Below, in pieces: positions 1 to 6,851 of a stretch of 12,577 nt of DNA (position 1 is the first letter of the stretch; every line of letters starts with the position of its first letter). Source of the stretch: Holdemanella sp. (lineage in GTDB: Bacteria > Bacillota_I > Bacilli_A > Erysipelotrichales > Erysipelotrichaceae); NCBI GenBank assembly GCA_021442845.1, contig JABUSD010000311.1, forward strand, positions 1 to 12,577. Direction: 5' to 3'. The notes below the pieces were generated by a model. That model did not search any database. It was not told where the DNA came from and saw nothing but the letters and a program-made list of their open reading frames with translations. The translations under genes and the position numbers were made by a program.

Positions 1-157
1 AAGCTACCCTTCAAAAAAGGAAGGGCTAATCGCCTACGTCTTGAGTAGTCATTTTTATTGTAGAATCTAAATATGACATTAAATAGGTAAAATGATAAAA
101 ATTTTAACCAGGTTCATTTCGAAACCGACCATGCCAAAATTTTGACACAAGTCATGT

Positions 158-188
158 CAAAAAAAGAACACCTATTATAGGTGCTCTT
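158..188 (-). terminator. Intrinsic terminator of the left Rpn-family gene
   Basis: Read on the minus strand, positions 188-179 and 173-164 form a ten-position stem with one mismatch (arm AAGAGCACCT), closed by a loop of about five bases. A run of U follows (A159-A165 on the plus strand). The hairpin starts six bases past the stop codon of the minus-strand gene, as expected for a Rho-independent terminator. There is no matching U-tract on the plus side, so it should act in one direction only. Confidence 0.8.
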
Positions 189-194
189 AATCGA

Positions 195-1094
195 TTACTT
201 GTTGATTACAGATTGAATATATTCATCATCAACTTCAAACATTTCTTTGATTAATTCAAGACTTTTTCCTTTGGTATAGGCATTTCTGATTAGAGAATCT
301 AATTGTTCCTTGCGTCCTTCTTTGTGTCCTTCTTCAAGCCCCTCTTCTCTTGCTTCATATTGAATTTTAGTTTTAACGCCTGCCTCAAAAGAACCTTCTT
401 CTAAGCGTGCCTGTTCTTTTTTCCATTCATTAAACCATTCAAGTTCATTTTGTGATATTTTATTTGCTGCATCTAATGCCATATAAATACCTTCTTTCTC
501 ATTCATCAATTGATTGATTAAATCCGCTTTTGTCTTATCACCGAAATATTTTAATACATATGCCCATTTTTCCTGGTCGGTAATAGGATTCACTTTGGCT
601 ATTTTTGGTAATTCCACTGTAATAATATGAACGTATCTTTTTTCTTCACTATAAGGTGTTCCATCTTCATCAAAAATTCCAAAATCATGAACTAGTTTCT
701 TATCGTAATGGATTTTAAAATTAAGGAATAATAAAACGATACACTTTTTCAAATTCGAATAATCATCACCGGATGTAAGCTGGGCGTTTAATATCTTTGA
801 AAGATAGAAAAGAGACCTTGGATGAAATATATCTTTCTTATTTATCATCTGCATCTCAAGATCAATGGCATCGCCTTCATTGAATTTTGCATAGATATCA
901 AAGAACGTATTCTTTTCAAAGGCAGATCCACATTTTAACTCAGGTGATAATACATGAAGATTATTAACAGTAAAACCTGTAAAATCTTCAATCAGTGATT
1001 TTAGTGCACATCGATTTAAAGGTGCATCCTTTCCAAAAACATATTTGAAGGTATAATCTTCCTTCAAATCAATGCTACAAAAATTATTGTTCAT
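195..1094 (-). CDS. Rpn-family / PD-(D/E)XK nuclease family transposase-like protein
   Basis: This is a 299-residue protein of the Rpn (recombination-promoting nuclease) / PD-(D/E)XK transposase-like group, whose studied members cut DNA and raise RecA-independent recombination. The N-terminal part starts with LKEDYTFKYVFG, a common family opening. A nuclease-like core follows, with D66 in FFDIYAKF and E80-x-Q82 in DLEMQM, then the conserved helix and strand region around HPRSLFYLSK and LTSGDDYSNLKK. The C-terminus carries the typical charged E-G-x-x-x-G repeats (EEGLEEGHKEGRKEQ, about 249-264) and a short helical tail. The frame extends to a GTG at 1118, but I choose the ATG at 1094 because an AGGAGG lies 10 bases upstream of it. 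The gene is divergent from the export operon, and a homologous start lies at the right end of the window. Family assignment is strong. Activity in this organism is not shown. Confidence 0.85.
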   Translation of the reverse strand: MNNNFCSIDLKEDYTFKYVFGKDAPLNRCALKSLIEDFTGFTVNNLHVLSPELKCGSAFEKNTFFDIYAKFNEGDAIDLEMQMINKKDIFHPRSLFYLSKILNAQLTSGDDYSNLKKCIVLLFLNFKIHYDKKLVHDFGIFDEDGTPYSEEKRYVHIITVELPKIAKVNPITDQEKWAYVLKYFGDKTKADLINQLMNEKEGIYMALDAANKISQNELEWFNEWKKEQARLEEGSFEAGVKTKIQYEAREEGLEEGHKEGRKEQLDSLIRNAYTKGKSLELIKEMFEVDDEYIQSVINK

Positions 1095-1104
1095 TAAACA
1101 ATTT

Positions 1105-1110
1105 CCTCCT
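1105..1110 (-). promoter_or_regulatory. Ribosome binding site deciding the Rpn-family start
   Basis: AGGAGG on the minus strand lies 10 bases before the ATG at 1094. It supports that start over the upstream in-frame GTG at 1118, which would place this site inside the coding region. Confidence 0.7.
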
Positions 1111-1176
1111 ATATTCACAAGTATTCAAGCGAATATAATATTGGGATTCAAAATTTGAAATATAGGAGTCATCCTC

Positions 1177-1182
1177 ATTATA
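1177..1182 (-). promoter_or_regulatory. Possible -10 element for the left Rpn-family gene
   Basis: The minus strand reads TATAAT at 1182-1177, about 80 bases before the ATG at 1094. I find no good -35 at 16-18 bases; the 17-base position reads TATAGT. A 13-base palindrome at 1147-1159 would then lie in the leader. The call rests on the -10 match alone in AT-rich DNA. Confidence 0.35.
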
Positions 1183-1220
1183 ACACCATTTAAAAAAGAA
1201 CTATACAAATTAGACTCTTT

Positions 1221-1250
1221 CTGTAATCTATGACAGTTTCATTGTATAAT
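1221..1250 (+). promoter_or_regulatory. Probable promoter of the export operon
   Basis: A perfect TATAAT lies at 1245-1250, directly after TTG. A weak -35 (CTGTAA, 1221-1226) sits 18 bases upstream. Transcription would start near 1257, giving a leader of about 22 bases with the GGGAGGG ribosome site at 1264-1270. The poor -35 suggests a weak, activated or alternative-sigma promoter, but this is inference. Confidence 0.5.
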
Positions 1251-1263
1251 GATTGTAATTTAC

Positions 1264-1270
1264 GGGAGGG
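1264..1270 (+). promoter_or_regulatory. Ribosome binding site deciding the HlyD-like start
   Basis: GGGAGGG ends eight bases before the ATG at 1279. The frame is also open from an ATT codon at 1249, but that would place this site and the promoter -10 inside the gene, so 1279 is chosen. Confidence 0.75.
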
Positions 1271-1278
1271 TTTTTATT

Positions 1279-1698
1279 ATGGCTGAAGAAAAGAAATCAA
1301 TATTTAGACAGAAGTCGATAGATCGTATCTCATCACCAGAACAATTGGATCAATATTTACAGGTAACAAGACCAAGCACATGGATCATATTAAGTGCTGT
1401 CATCATTTTACTGGCTGGATTCATTTCCTGGGGATTTATAGGAAGGCTGGATACAAAGATTGATGTCAATGTCGTTGTTGAACAGAAGCAGTGTACGGTA
1501 TATGTGCCTGAACAATATGATTCCGTGGATGGAAAAGAAATTGAAATCGGCCATGAAACATATACTTTAGAGGATATCGGTCTAGTTGGTATTGAAGGAT
1601 ATAAAGCCTATAAAATAAACACAAAATTAGAAGATGGAATGTATGTAGGAAAGATATTGGTTGAACAGGTAAAACCAATCAGCTTTATCTTTAACTAG
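1279..1698 (+). CDS. Short HlyD-like secretion protein of the NHLM/NHLP export system
   Basis: This 139-residue membrane protein most resembles the membrane-fusion component of NHLM/NHLP bacteriocin export (the TIGR03794 type), which normally joins an ABC exporter to the outside. Residues 16-33 (RISSPEQLDQYLQVTRP) match the start of that family well. One membrane segment follows at about 34-56, then an extracytoplasmic part of about 80 residues ending in EQVKPISFIFN, which resembles the end of HlyD proteins. The usual long coiled-coil hairpin and lipoyl-like domain between these ends are absent, so the protein is about half the usual size or less. There is no sign of a frameshift: the stop codon overlaps the next gene's ribosome site. 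It is first in the operon, directly before both ABC genes. Family assignment is good; the function of such a short form is unknown. Confidence 0.75.
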   Translation: MAEEKKSIFRQKSIDRISSPEQLDQYLQVTRPSTWIILSAVIILLAGFISWGFIGRLDTKIDVNVVVEQKQCTVYVPEQYDSVDGKEIEIGHETYTLEDIGLVGIEGYKAYKINTKLEDGMYVGKILVEQVKPISFIFN

Positions 1699-1701
1699 GT
1701 G
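1697..1701 (+). promoter_or_regulatory. Ribosome binding site overlapping the HlyD-like stop codon
   Basis: AGGTG overlaps the TAG stop of the short HlyD-like gene and lies six bases before the ATG at 1708. This supports ATG 1708 over the GTG at 1699 as the start of the peptidase-ABC gene, and suggests translational coupling between the two genes. Confidence 0.55.
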
Positions 1702-1707
1702 TTCATT

Positions 1708-3879
1708 ATGAAAGATAAGAAGATAAAGAAGCTGGTGACAAAAGGAGTCGTTAAGGTTCCCGTCATCATGCAGTTAGAAGCTACCGAATGTGGAGCCGCT
1801 TCTTTAGCTATGATTATGGCTTATTTTGAAAAGTGGCTGCCACTAGAAAGAACAAGACAGGATTGTGGGGTATCCAGAGATGGATCCAACGCAAGAAATA
1901 TATTAAGAGCGGCACGAAGCTATGGAATGGAAGTGCATGGATATAAGGTGGATATAGAATCTTTGATGGAAGAAGGACCATTTCCATGTATTATTCACTG
2001 GGGATTCAATCACTTTGTCGTATTGGATGGATTTAAAGGCGGCAAAGCCTATTTAAATGATCCTGCCAGAGGCTTTGTGAAAGTATCGATGAAGGAATTT
2101 GATGAGAATTATACCGGGGTTATGATTGTCATTGAGCCAGGTGAAGGCTTTGAACCATCGGGAGAAAAGAAAAGCATTTTTGATTTTGCGAAATCCAGAT
2201 TAAAGGGAACAAAGATAGCCGTTACCTTTGTGGTAGTGACAACATTAATCAGTTCGCTTTTCACCATGATTGCCCCAGGCTTTTCAAGGGTGTTTTTAGA
2301 TAGGTTGTTAACGGGAATGAATCCAGACTGGCTGATGCCATTCATTGGATTGCTGACATTGTTTAGTGCGATACAGATTGTGGTAAGCTTTGTATCGAAT
2401 TATTATAGCCTACGTGTTACCGGAAAGATGGCAGCCGTAGGAAATGCTTCCTATCTATGGAAAGTATTGCATTTGCCAATGCAGTTTTTTGGACAGCGCA
2501 TCAGTGGGGATATTGCCAATCGCCAGGAGATGAACGCATCCATTGCCGTAACTTTAGTTGGAACATTAGCACCACTTGCTTTACAGGTATGCATGATGGT
2601 TTTCTATCTGGTCGTCATGATTCGCTATTCGCTTATGCTGACATGTGTAGGATTGCTGAGTATCTGTATTAATGTGGGCGTATCAATGATCATTTCCAAT
2701 AAGCGCATCAATGTGACTCGTGTACAGATGCGTGATGCGGGAAAACTGGCAGGAAGTACTGTATCCGGTATTGAAATGATTGAAACATTGAAGGCAAGTG
2801 GAGCTGAAGATGGATATTTTGAAAACTGGGCGGGTTTACAGGCTTCTGTCAATGCCCAGAATGTCAGTTACGCAAAGATCAATGCGTATCTGGGAATGAT
2901 TCCATTGATGGTAAATGCTTTGACGAATATGACGGTATTAGGACTCGGTGTCTATCTGGTAATCAATGGACAGTTTAGCGTTGGTATGGTTATGGCCTTC
3001 CAGGGATTCTTATCTTCCTTTATGGAACCAGCTACAGCCATTATCAATGCGGGACAGTCAATCCAGGAAATGGTTACCCAGATGGAACGACTGGATGATG
3101 TCATGAACTATCCGGATTCTGAAGTGTTTACCGTAACCGATTGTGAAGACTATTCCAAATTAAGTGGCCATGTTGAAATGAAGAATGTTACCTTTGGATA
3201 TTCAAAACTGGCCCCACCACTAATTACTGATTTTAATTTAGATTTACAGCCAGGCAAGAAAGTAGCCTTTGTTGGAACTTCAGGATGTGGAAAATCCACC
3301 CTGGCAAAACTGATATCGGGATTGTACCAGCCATGGTCTGGAGAAATCCTATTTGATGGAAAACCGATTTCCAGTATTGATCATTCTATTTTTACGGGAA
3401 GTGTTGCAGTTGTTGACCAGGATATTTCCATGTTTGAAGATTCCATTTCCAATAATATTAAGATGTGGGACACATCCATTGAAGATTTTGAAATGATTCT
3501 GGCAGCCCGTGATGCCCAGATTCATGATGATATCATGATGCGTGAAGGAGGCTATGAGCACCACTTATTAGAAGGTGGACGCGATTTCTCCGGCGGACAG
3601 AGACAGCGAATGGAAATTGCCCGCGCATTAGCCCAGGATCCAACGATTGTCATCTTAGATGAGGCGACATCGGCATTGGATGCCAAAACGGAACATGCGG
3701 TTGTCAAGAGCATTACCGATCGCGGAATCACATGCATCGTCATTGCGCACCGATTGAGTACAATCCGTGACTGTGATGAGATCATCGTGCTTGAAAAGGG
3801 AATTGTTGTTGAACGAGGAACACATGAAGAATTGTATGCGAAAGAGGGCTTCTATGCTCGTCTTGTCGCAAATGAATAG
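1708..3879 (+). CDS. C39 peptidase / ABC exporter, NHLM/NHLP bacteriocin type
   Basis: This 723-residue exporter should cut a double-glycine-type leader from a peptide and carry it across the membrane using ATP (PCAT architecture, the TIGR03796 type). The N-terminal C39 domain (about 15-145) keeps the active site: Q22 and C28 in MQLEATECGAAS, H102 in NHFVVLDGF and D118 in LNDPARG. The membrane domain with about six segments spans about 165-455. The ATPase domain has Walker A GTSGCGKST (523-531), Q571, signature FSGGQRQR (S628), Walker B ILDEATSALD (D651, E652) and switch H681. All catalytic positions look intact, so the protein should be active. It follows the short HlyD-like gene with translational coupling likely, and lies 14 bases before the second ABC gene. 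The substrate is unknown because no precursor peptide is nearby. Confidence 0.93.
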   Translation: MKDKKIKKLVTKGVVKVPVIMQLEATECGAASLAMIMAYFEKWLPLERTRQDCGVSRDGSNARNILRAARSYGMEVHGYKVDIESLMEEGPFPCIIHWGFNHFVVLDGFKGGKAYLNDPARGFVKVSMKEFDENYTGVMIVIEPGEGFEPSGEKKSIFDFAKSRLKGTKIAVTFVVVTTLISSLFTMIAPGFSRVFLDRLLTGMNPDWLMPFIGLLTLFSAIQIVVSFVSNYYSLRVTGKMAAVGNASYLWKVLHLPMQFFGQRISGDIANRQEMNASIAVTLVGTLAPLALQVCMMVFYLVVMIRYSLMLTCVGLLSICINVGVSMIISNKRINVTRVQMRDAGKLAGSTVSGIEMIETLKASGAEDGYFENWAGLQASVNAQNVSYAKINAYLGMIPLMVNALTNMTVLGLGVYLVINGQFSVGMVMAFQGFLSSFMEPATAIINAGQSIQEMVTQMERLDDVMNYPDSEVFTVTDCEDYSKLSGHVEMKNVTFGYSKLAPPLITDFNLDLQPGKKVAFVGTSGCGKSTLAKLISGLYQPWSGEILFDGKPISSIDHSIFTGSVAVVDQDISMFEDSISNNIKMWDTSIEDFEMILAARDAQIHDDIMMREGGYEHHLLEGGRDFSGGQRQRMEIARALAQDPTIVILDEATSALDAKTEHAVVKSITDRGITCIVIAHRLSTIRDCDEIIVLEKGIVVERGTHEELYAKEGFYARLVANE

Positions 3880-3893
3880 AAGGGAGTAGACAT

Positions 3894-6071
3894 ATGAGCT
3901 GGTTTGATGAACAGATACGATATCGAAAACTCAAAGATGAAGAATTATTGTCAGAAACATATGTTGAAATTGCTTCCGCTATTATGGGAAGACGCCTGCA
4001 ACAGGCATGGCAGGATGAAAGCTATGCCGCAAAGAGCGCCTTAGAGACAATCTGTAAATATTATCATGTGAAATTTGTCGACATTCCTAAATCCATTAAA
4101 GATTTAAATGGACAGCTGGATTATTGTTTTCAGCCTCATGGCATTACGCGAAGAAGCGTTGTCTTAAAACCAGGATGGCAAAACGATGCCGTAGGTGCCA
4201 TGCTTGGAACCAGAGATGGCAAGGTTGTTGCCCTGATTCCAGGAAAGACAGGAGGATATACCTTTGAAGATATTGAAAGTGGAAATCTTGTAAAGGTCAA
4301 CAAACAGAACGCAAGCTGGATTGATGAAGAAGCGGTTGTCTTCTATCGGCCATTTCCGCTTCGCTCCATCAGCATTAAAGATGTATTTCTCTATATGTTA
4401 GAATCCATCAACACAAGTGATATCCTATGGTATCTTGTATGTTTAGGCTTGGTGACATTGATTGGTCTGTTAACTCCAAAATTGAATCATATCTTATTTA
4501 GTGATGTTGTTGATTTTCAAAGCCAGAGCTTATTGATTGCGGTTATGATCTTCATGGTCTGTGTCACAATCAGTATGCAGCTATTTGGCATTATAAAAGA
4601 ATTGTATCTATCAAGAATAAACACAAAACTGAATATATCTGTGCAGGCAGCTACAATGATGCGTGTATTATCGTTACCGGCGGATTTCTTTAGAAATTAT
4701 ACAGCGGGGGAATTGAATACTTATGTAAACCAGATGAACCAGTTATCCTCACTATTAGTCGGTGCTATCTTTTCGACAGGATTTACCGGTGTATTCTCAC
4801 TTGTATATATCTTTCAGATTTTTAAATATGCCAAAGCTTTGGTGTTGCCAGCCTTATTGATTACTTTATTAACACTGATTTTTAGTATCATTACCGTTTT
4901 TGCCCAGATGAAAAACGCAAAGGTAGTTATGCGTTTATCCGCCAAGGAAAAAGGAATGGTATATTCTACCATTACTGGAATCCAGAAAATCCGGTTAAGT
5001 GGAGCTGAAAATAGAGCCTTTGCCCGCTGGGGGAAATTATATGCAGAAGAAGCCAAAGTACTCTATGATCCACCAGCCTTATTAAAATTCAATGGAACAA
5101 TCACAATGGCAATCAGTCTGATTGGTACAATCATCATGTATTTTGCAGCTGCCAAGAGTGGCATCAGCGTAGCGGATTATTATGCCTTTAACGCATCCTA
5201 TGCCTATGTGACGACGGCCTTTGCTGCCCTTGCTGGCATTGCGCAGGCAACCGCTTCTATCCGGCCAATTTTAGATATGATTGATCCGCTATTAAAGGCA
5301 TCCCCTGAAATATCACAGGATAAGGAAGTTGTCACAAAACTGAGCGGAAGAATTGAATTATCCCATGTATCATTTAAATATCCAGGCAGTGATCAATTGA
5401 TTTTAAATGATGTGAATCTAAAGATACGGGCTGGGCAATATGTAGCCATTGTTGGAAAAACCGGATGTGGTAAATCGACATTGATGCGTTTATTGATGGG
5501 ATTTGAAAAACCGATTAAAGGAGCTATCTACTATGATGGAAAGGATCTGGATAAGCTTGATAAGAAATCCATCCGTAGAAAGATTGGGGTAGTCTTGCAG
5601 AATGGAAAGCTGATCAATGATGATATCTTCTCGAATATCACAATCAGTGCTCCATGGTTAAAACTGGATGATGCCTGGAGAGCCGCTGAAATCGCCGGCA
5701 TTGCCGATGATATCCGCGCTATGCCAATGGGAATGAACACCGTCATTCAGGAAGGATCTGGTGGTATTTCCGGAGGGCAGAGACAGCGTATCATGATTGC
5801 GCGTGCCATTGCTCCAAAACCAAAGATCCTCTTCTTGGATGAAGCGACATCTGCCCTTGACAATATCACACAGAAACACGTATCGGACTCCATGGAAAAG
5901 ATGAAGTGTACGCGTATTGTCATTGCCCATAGACTTTCTACAATTAAACAATGTGATCGCATTATTGTATTAGATGGTGGTAAAATAATAGAAGATGGAT
6001 CGTATGATCAGTTAATTGAACAGAATGGATTCTTTGCCCAGTTAGTGGAAAGACAAAGAATCGATAAATAG
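3894..6071 (+). CDS. ABC exporter permease/ATPase, NHLM/NHLP bacteriocin type without peptidase
   Basis: This 725-residue protein is the second exporter of the NHLM/NHLP set (the TIGR03797 type). Residues 1-155 form a soluble domain without the C39 cysteine motif; the stretch around RDGKVVALIPGKTGGYTF and FYRPFPLRS is typical of this family and may be a decayed or regulatory peptidase-like domain (inference). The membrane domain lies at about 165-455 and the ATPase at 480-720: Walker A GKTGCGKST (521-529), Q569, signature ISGGQRQR (S626), Walker B FLDEATSALD (D649, E650) and switch H679. Both ATPase sites look competent. It probably forms a heterodimer with the upstream peptidase-ABC protein, although two homodimers cannot be excluded. 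A clear AGGGAG site lies seven bases before the ATG. Confidence 0.9.
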   Translation: MSWFDEQIRYRKLKDEELLSETYVEIASAIMGRRLQQAWQDESYAAKSALETICKYYHVKFVDIPKSIKDLNGQLDYCFQPHGITRRSVVLKPGWQNDAVGAMLGTRDGKVVALIPGKTGGYTFEDIESGNLVKVNKQNASWIDEEAVVFYRPFPLRSISIKDVFLYMLESINTSDILWYLVCLGLVTLIGLLTPKLNHILFSDVVDFQSQSLLIAVMIFMVCVTISMQLFGIIKELYLSRINTKLNISVQAATMMRVLSLPADFFRNYTAGELNTYVNQMNQLSSLLVGAIFSTGFTGVFSLVYIFQIFKYAKALVLPALLITLLTLIFSIITVFAQMKNAKVVMRLSAKEKGMVYSTITGIQKIRLSGAENRAFARWGKLYAEEAKVLYDPPALLKFNGTITMAISLIGTIIMYFAAAKSGISVADYYAFNASYAYVTTAFAALAGIAQATASIRPILDMIDPLLKASPEISQDKEVVTKLSGRIELSHVSFKYPGSDQLILNDVNLKIRAGQYVAIVGKTGCGKSTLMRLLMGFEKPIKGAIYYDGKDLDKLDKKSIRRKIGVVLQNGKLINDDIFSNITISAPWLKLDDAWRAAEIAGIADDIRAMPMGMNTVIQEGSGGISGGQRQRIMIARAIAPKPKILFLDEATSALDNITQKHVSDSMEKMKCTRIVIAHRLSTIKQCDRIIVLDGGKIIEDGSYDQLIEQNGFFAQLVERQRIDK

Positions 6072-6080
6072 GAGGAACAT

Positions 6081-6377
6081 ATGGAAATTATTAAAAAGAT
6101 AGATGGATGTTACGGATATATTAAAGTCATTGGACGCTTAGATACAATGACATCCCCTGCATTAGAAGCCGAATTAAAAGAAGTGATCGGCGATCTGGAA
6201 GAACTGGAATTTGACTTTGAAAAGCTGGAATATATCTCTTCAGCAGGACTTCGTGTTCTATTATCTGCCATGAAAACAATGAATCGACAAGGGACTATGG
6301 TTGTGAAAAACGTATCCGATGATGTAATGGATATTTTTGAAGTAACTGGATTTACAGATATACTGAATATCGAATAA
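6081..6377 (+). CDS. STAS-domain anti-sigma factor antagonist-like protein
   Basis: This 98-residue single-domain STAS protein is of the SpoIIAA/RsbV type. Such proteins bind a cognate kinase-like anti-sigma factor when unphosphorylated and release it when phosphorylated. It begins with the usual strands (YIKVIGRLDTMTSPALE) and carries the phosphorylation loop YISSAGLRVLL, in which S53 and S54 align with the phosphoacceptor region of SpoIIAA and RsbV. The C-terminal VMDIFEVTGFTDILNI is also typical. It has the strongest ribosome site in the operon (AGGAGG, 6070-6075), overlapping the stop of the ABC gene, and is followed nine bases later by its likely kinase partner. No sigma factor gene follows, so the downstream target is open. 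Family assignment is strong; the partner assignment rests on adjacency. Confidence 0.92.
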   Translation: MEIIKKIDGCYGYIKVIGRLDTMTSPALEAELKEVIGDLEELEFDFEKLEYISSAGLRVLLSAMKTMNRQGTMVVKNVSDDVMDIFEVTGFTDILNIE

Positions 6378-6386
6378 GGTACGACA

Positions 6387-6785
6387 ATGAAAGAACAATT
6401 AAATGTAAATCCTTCTATGGAATCTATGGTAGAAGTATTAAGTTTCATAGAGGATTTATTAGAAAAAGAAGAAGTCACAATCAAACAGTCCCATAAGATT
6501 AGCGTTGTTGTCGATGAACTGTATTCCAATATCATTAACTATTCAAAGGCAACGCAAGCCATTGTTATCTGTGAAATCAATAAGGATGTCATCTCTATTA
6601 CATTTAAAGATAATGGAATTCCATATAATCCATTTAAAAAAGCCGATCCAGATGTTCATCAAAGCATAGAAGAAAGAGAAATTGGTGGACTAGGAATCTT
6701 TTTGACAAAGAAACTAATGGATGATTGTACATATTTGTCTGAAGAGAACATGAATGTTGTCAAAGTTTCATTATTTAGGAAGTAA
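6387..6785 (+). CDS. RsbW/SpoIIAB-type ATP-binding serine kinase
   Basis: This 132-residue GHKL ATPase-fold protein (HATPase_c_2 type) probably phosphorylates the adjacent STAS protein. The N box is VVDELYSNIINY (E44, N48), the G1 box is FKDNGIPYNPF (D75, G77), and the G2 box is EREIGGLGIFLTKKLMDD (G100, G101, G103). The phrase EREIGGLGIFL is common among ATP-binding proteins linked to SpoIIE phosphatases. Its ribosome site is only AAGG, weaker than that of the STAS gene, which would favour an excess of STAS protein. Its stop codon lies inside the left arm of the operon terminator. In classical systems this protein also holds a sigma factor inactive; none is encoded here, so it may act on an unlinked sigma factor, on a non-sigma target such as the exporter, or only as a kinase. 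Confidence 0.88.
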   Translation: MKEQLNVNPSMESMVEVLSFIEDLLEKEEVTIKQSHKISVVVDELYSNIINYSKATQAIVICEINKDVISITFKDNGIPYNPFKKADPDVHQSIEEREIGGLGIFLTKKLMDDCTYLSEENMNVVKVSLFRK

Positions 6786-6810
6786 ACGAATTATGTTTAC
6801 TTCCTTTTTT
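6778..6810 (+). terminator. Intrinsic terminator of the export operon
   Basis: A perfect ten-base-pair stem (GGAAGTAAAC 6778-6787 with GTTTACTTCC 6795-6804), a seven-base loop and six T (6805-6810) form a strong terminator. The stop codon of the kinase gene (6783-6785) lies within the left arm, so a ribosome finishing that gene would cover part of the hairpin. It separates the STAS and kinase genes from the operon with the phosphatase. Confidence 0.9.
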
Positions 6811-6826
6811 AAATAGTATGTTAAAC

Positions 6827-6832
6827 TATATA
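6827..6832 (+). promoter_or_regulatory. Weak candidate -10 of the second operon
   Basis: Between the terminator and the ATG at 6852 there are only 41 bases. TATATA at 6827-6832 is the best -10-like match, but the position 17 bases upstream falls in the terminator T-tract and has no proper -35. A promoter using another sigma factor, or read-through from the first operon, would also fit. Confidence 0.25.
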
Positions 6833-6851
6833 TGTTGGACGTGGAGAGAGT

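Noticed and set aside
7..25. Six-base-pair hairpin CCCTTC / GAAGGG near the left edge, considered as a terminator
   Set aside because: No T-run follows on either strand and the upstream context is outside the window.
92..145. A 17-codon plus-strand open frame starting MIKILTRF, considered as a small peptide gene
   Set aside because: It is very short, has only a weak AGGT upstream, no leader-like or double-glycine motif, and lies convergent to the Rpn-family gene.
140..162. Inverted repeat TTTTGACA / TGTCAAAA with a seven-base spacer, considered as a second terminator or operator
   Set aside because: It lacks a T-tract in either direction, is AT-rich, and partly overlaps the U-run of the better terminator.
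1279..1698. Frameshifted remnant of a longer HlyD gene
   Set aside because: The protein has a plausible C-terminal end, the stop overlaps the next gene's ribosome site, and no HlyD-like sequence continues in another frame.
5658..5951. A 97-codon minus-strand frame inside the second ABC gene
   Set aside because: It lies antisense to the conserved ATPase domain, with no family features.
6110..6535. A 141-codon minus-strand frame opposite the STAS and kinase genes
   Set aside because: It lies antisense to two well-supported genes, has a low-complexity serine-rich translation and no ribosome site evident; it is a shadow frame.
6387..6785. Possible sensor histidine kinase because of the GHKL-type ATP-binding motifs
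   Set aside because: There is no dimerisation and phosphoacceptor histidine domain; length, motifs and the adjacent STAS gene fit the RsbW/SpoIIAB type.
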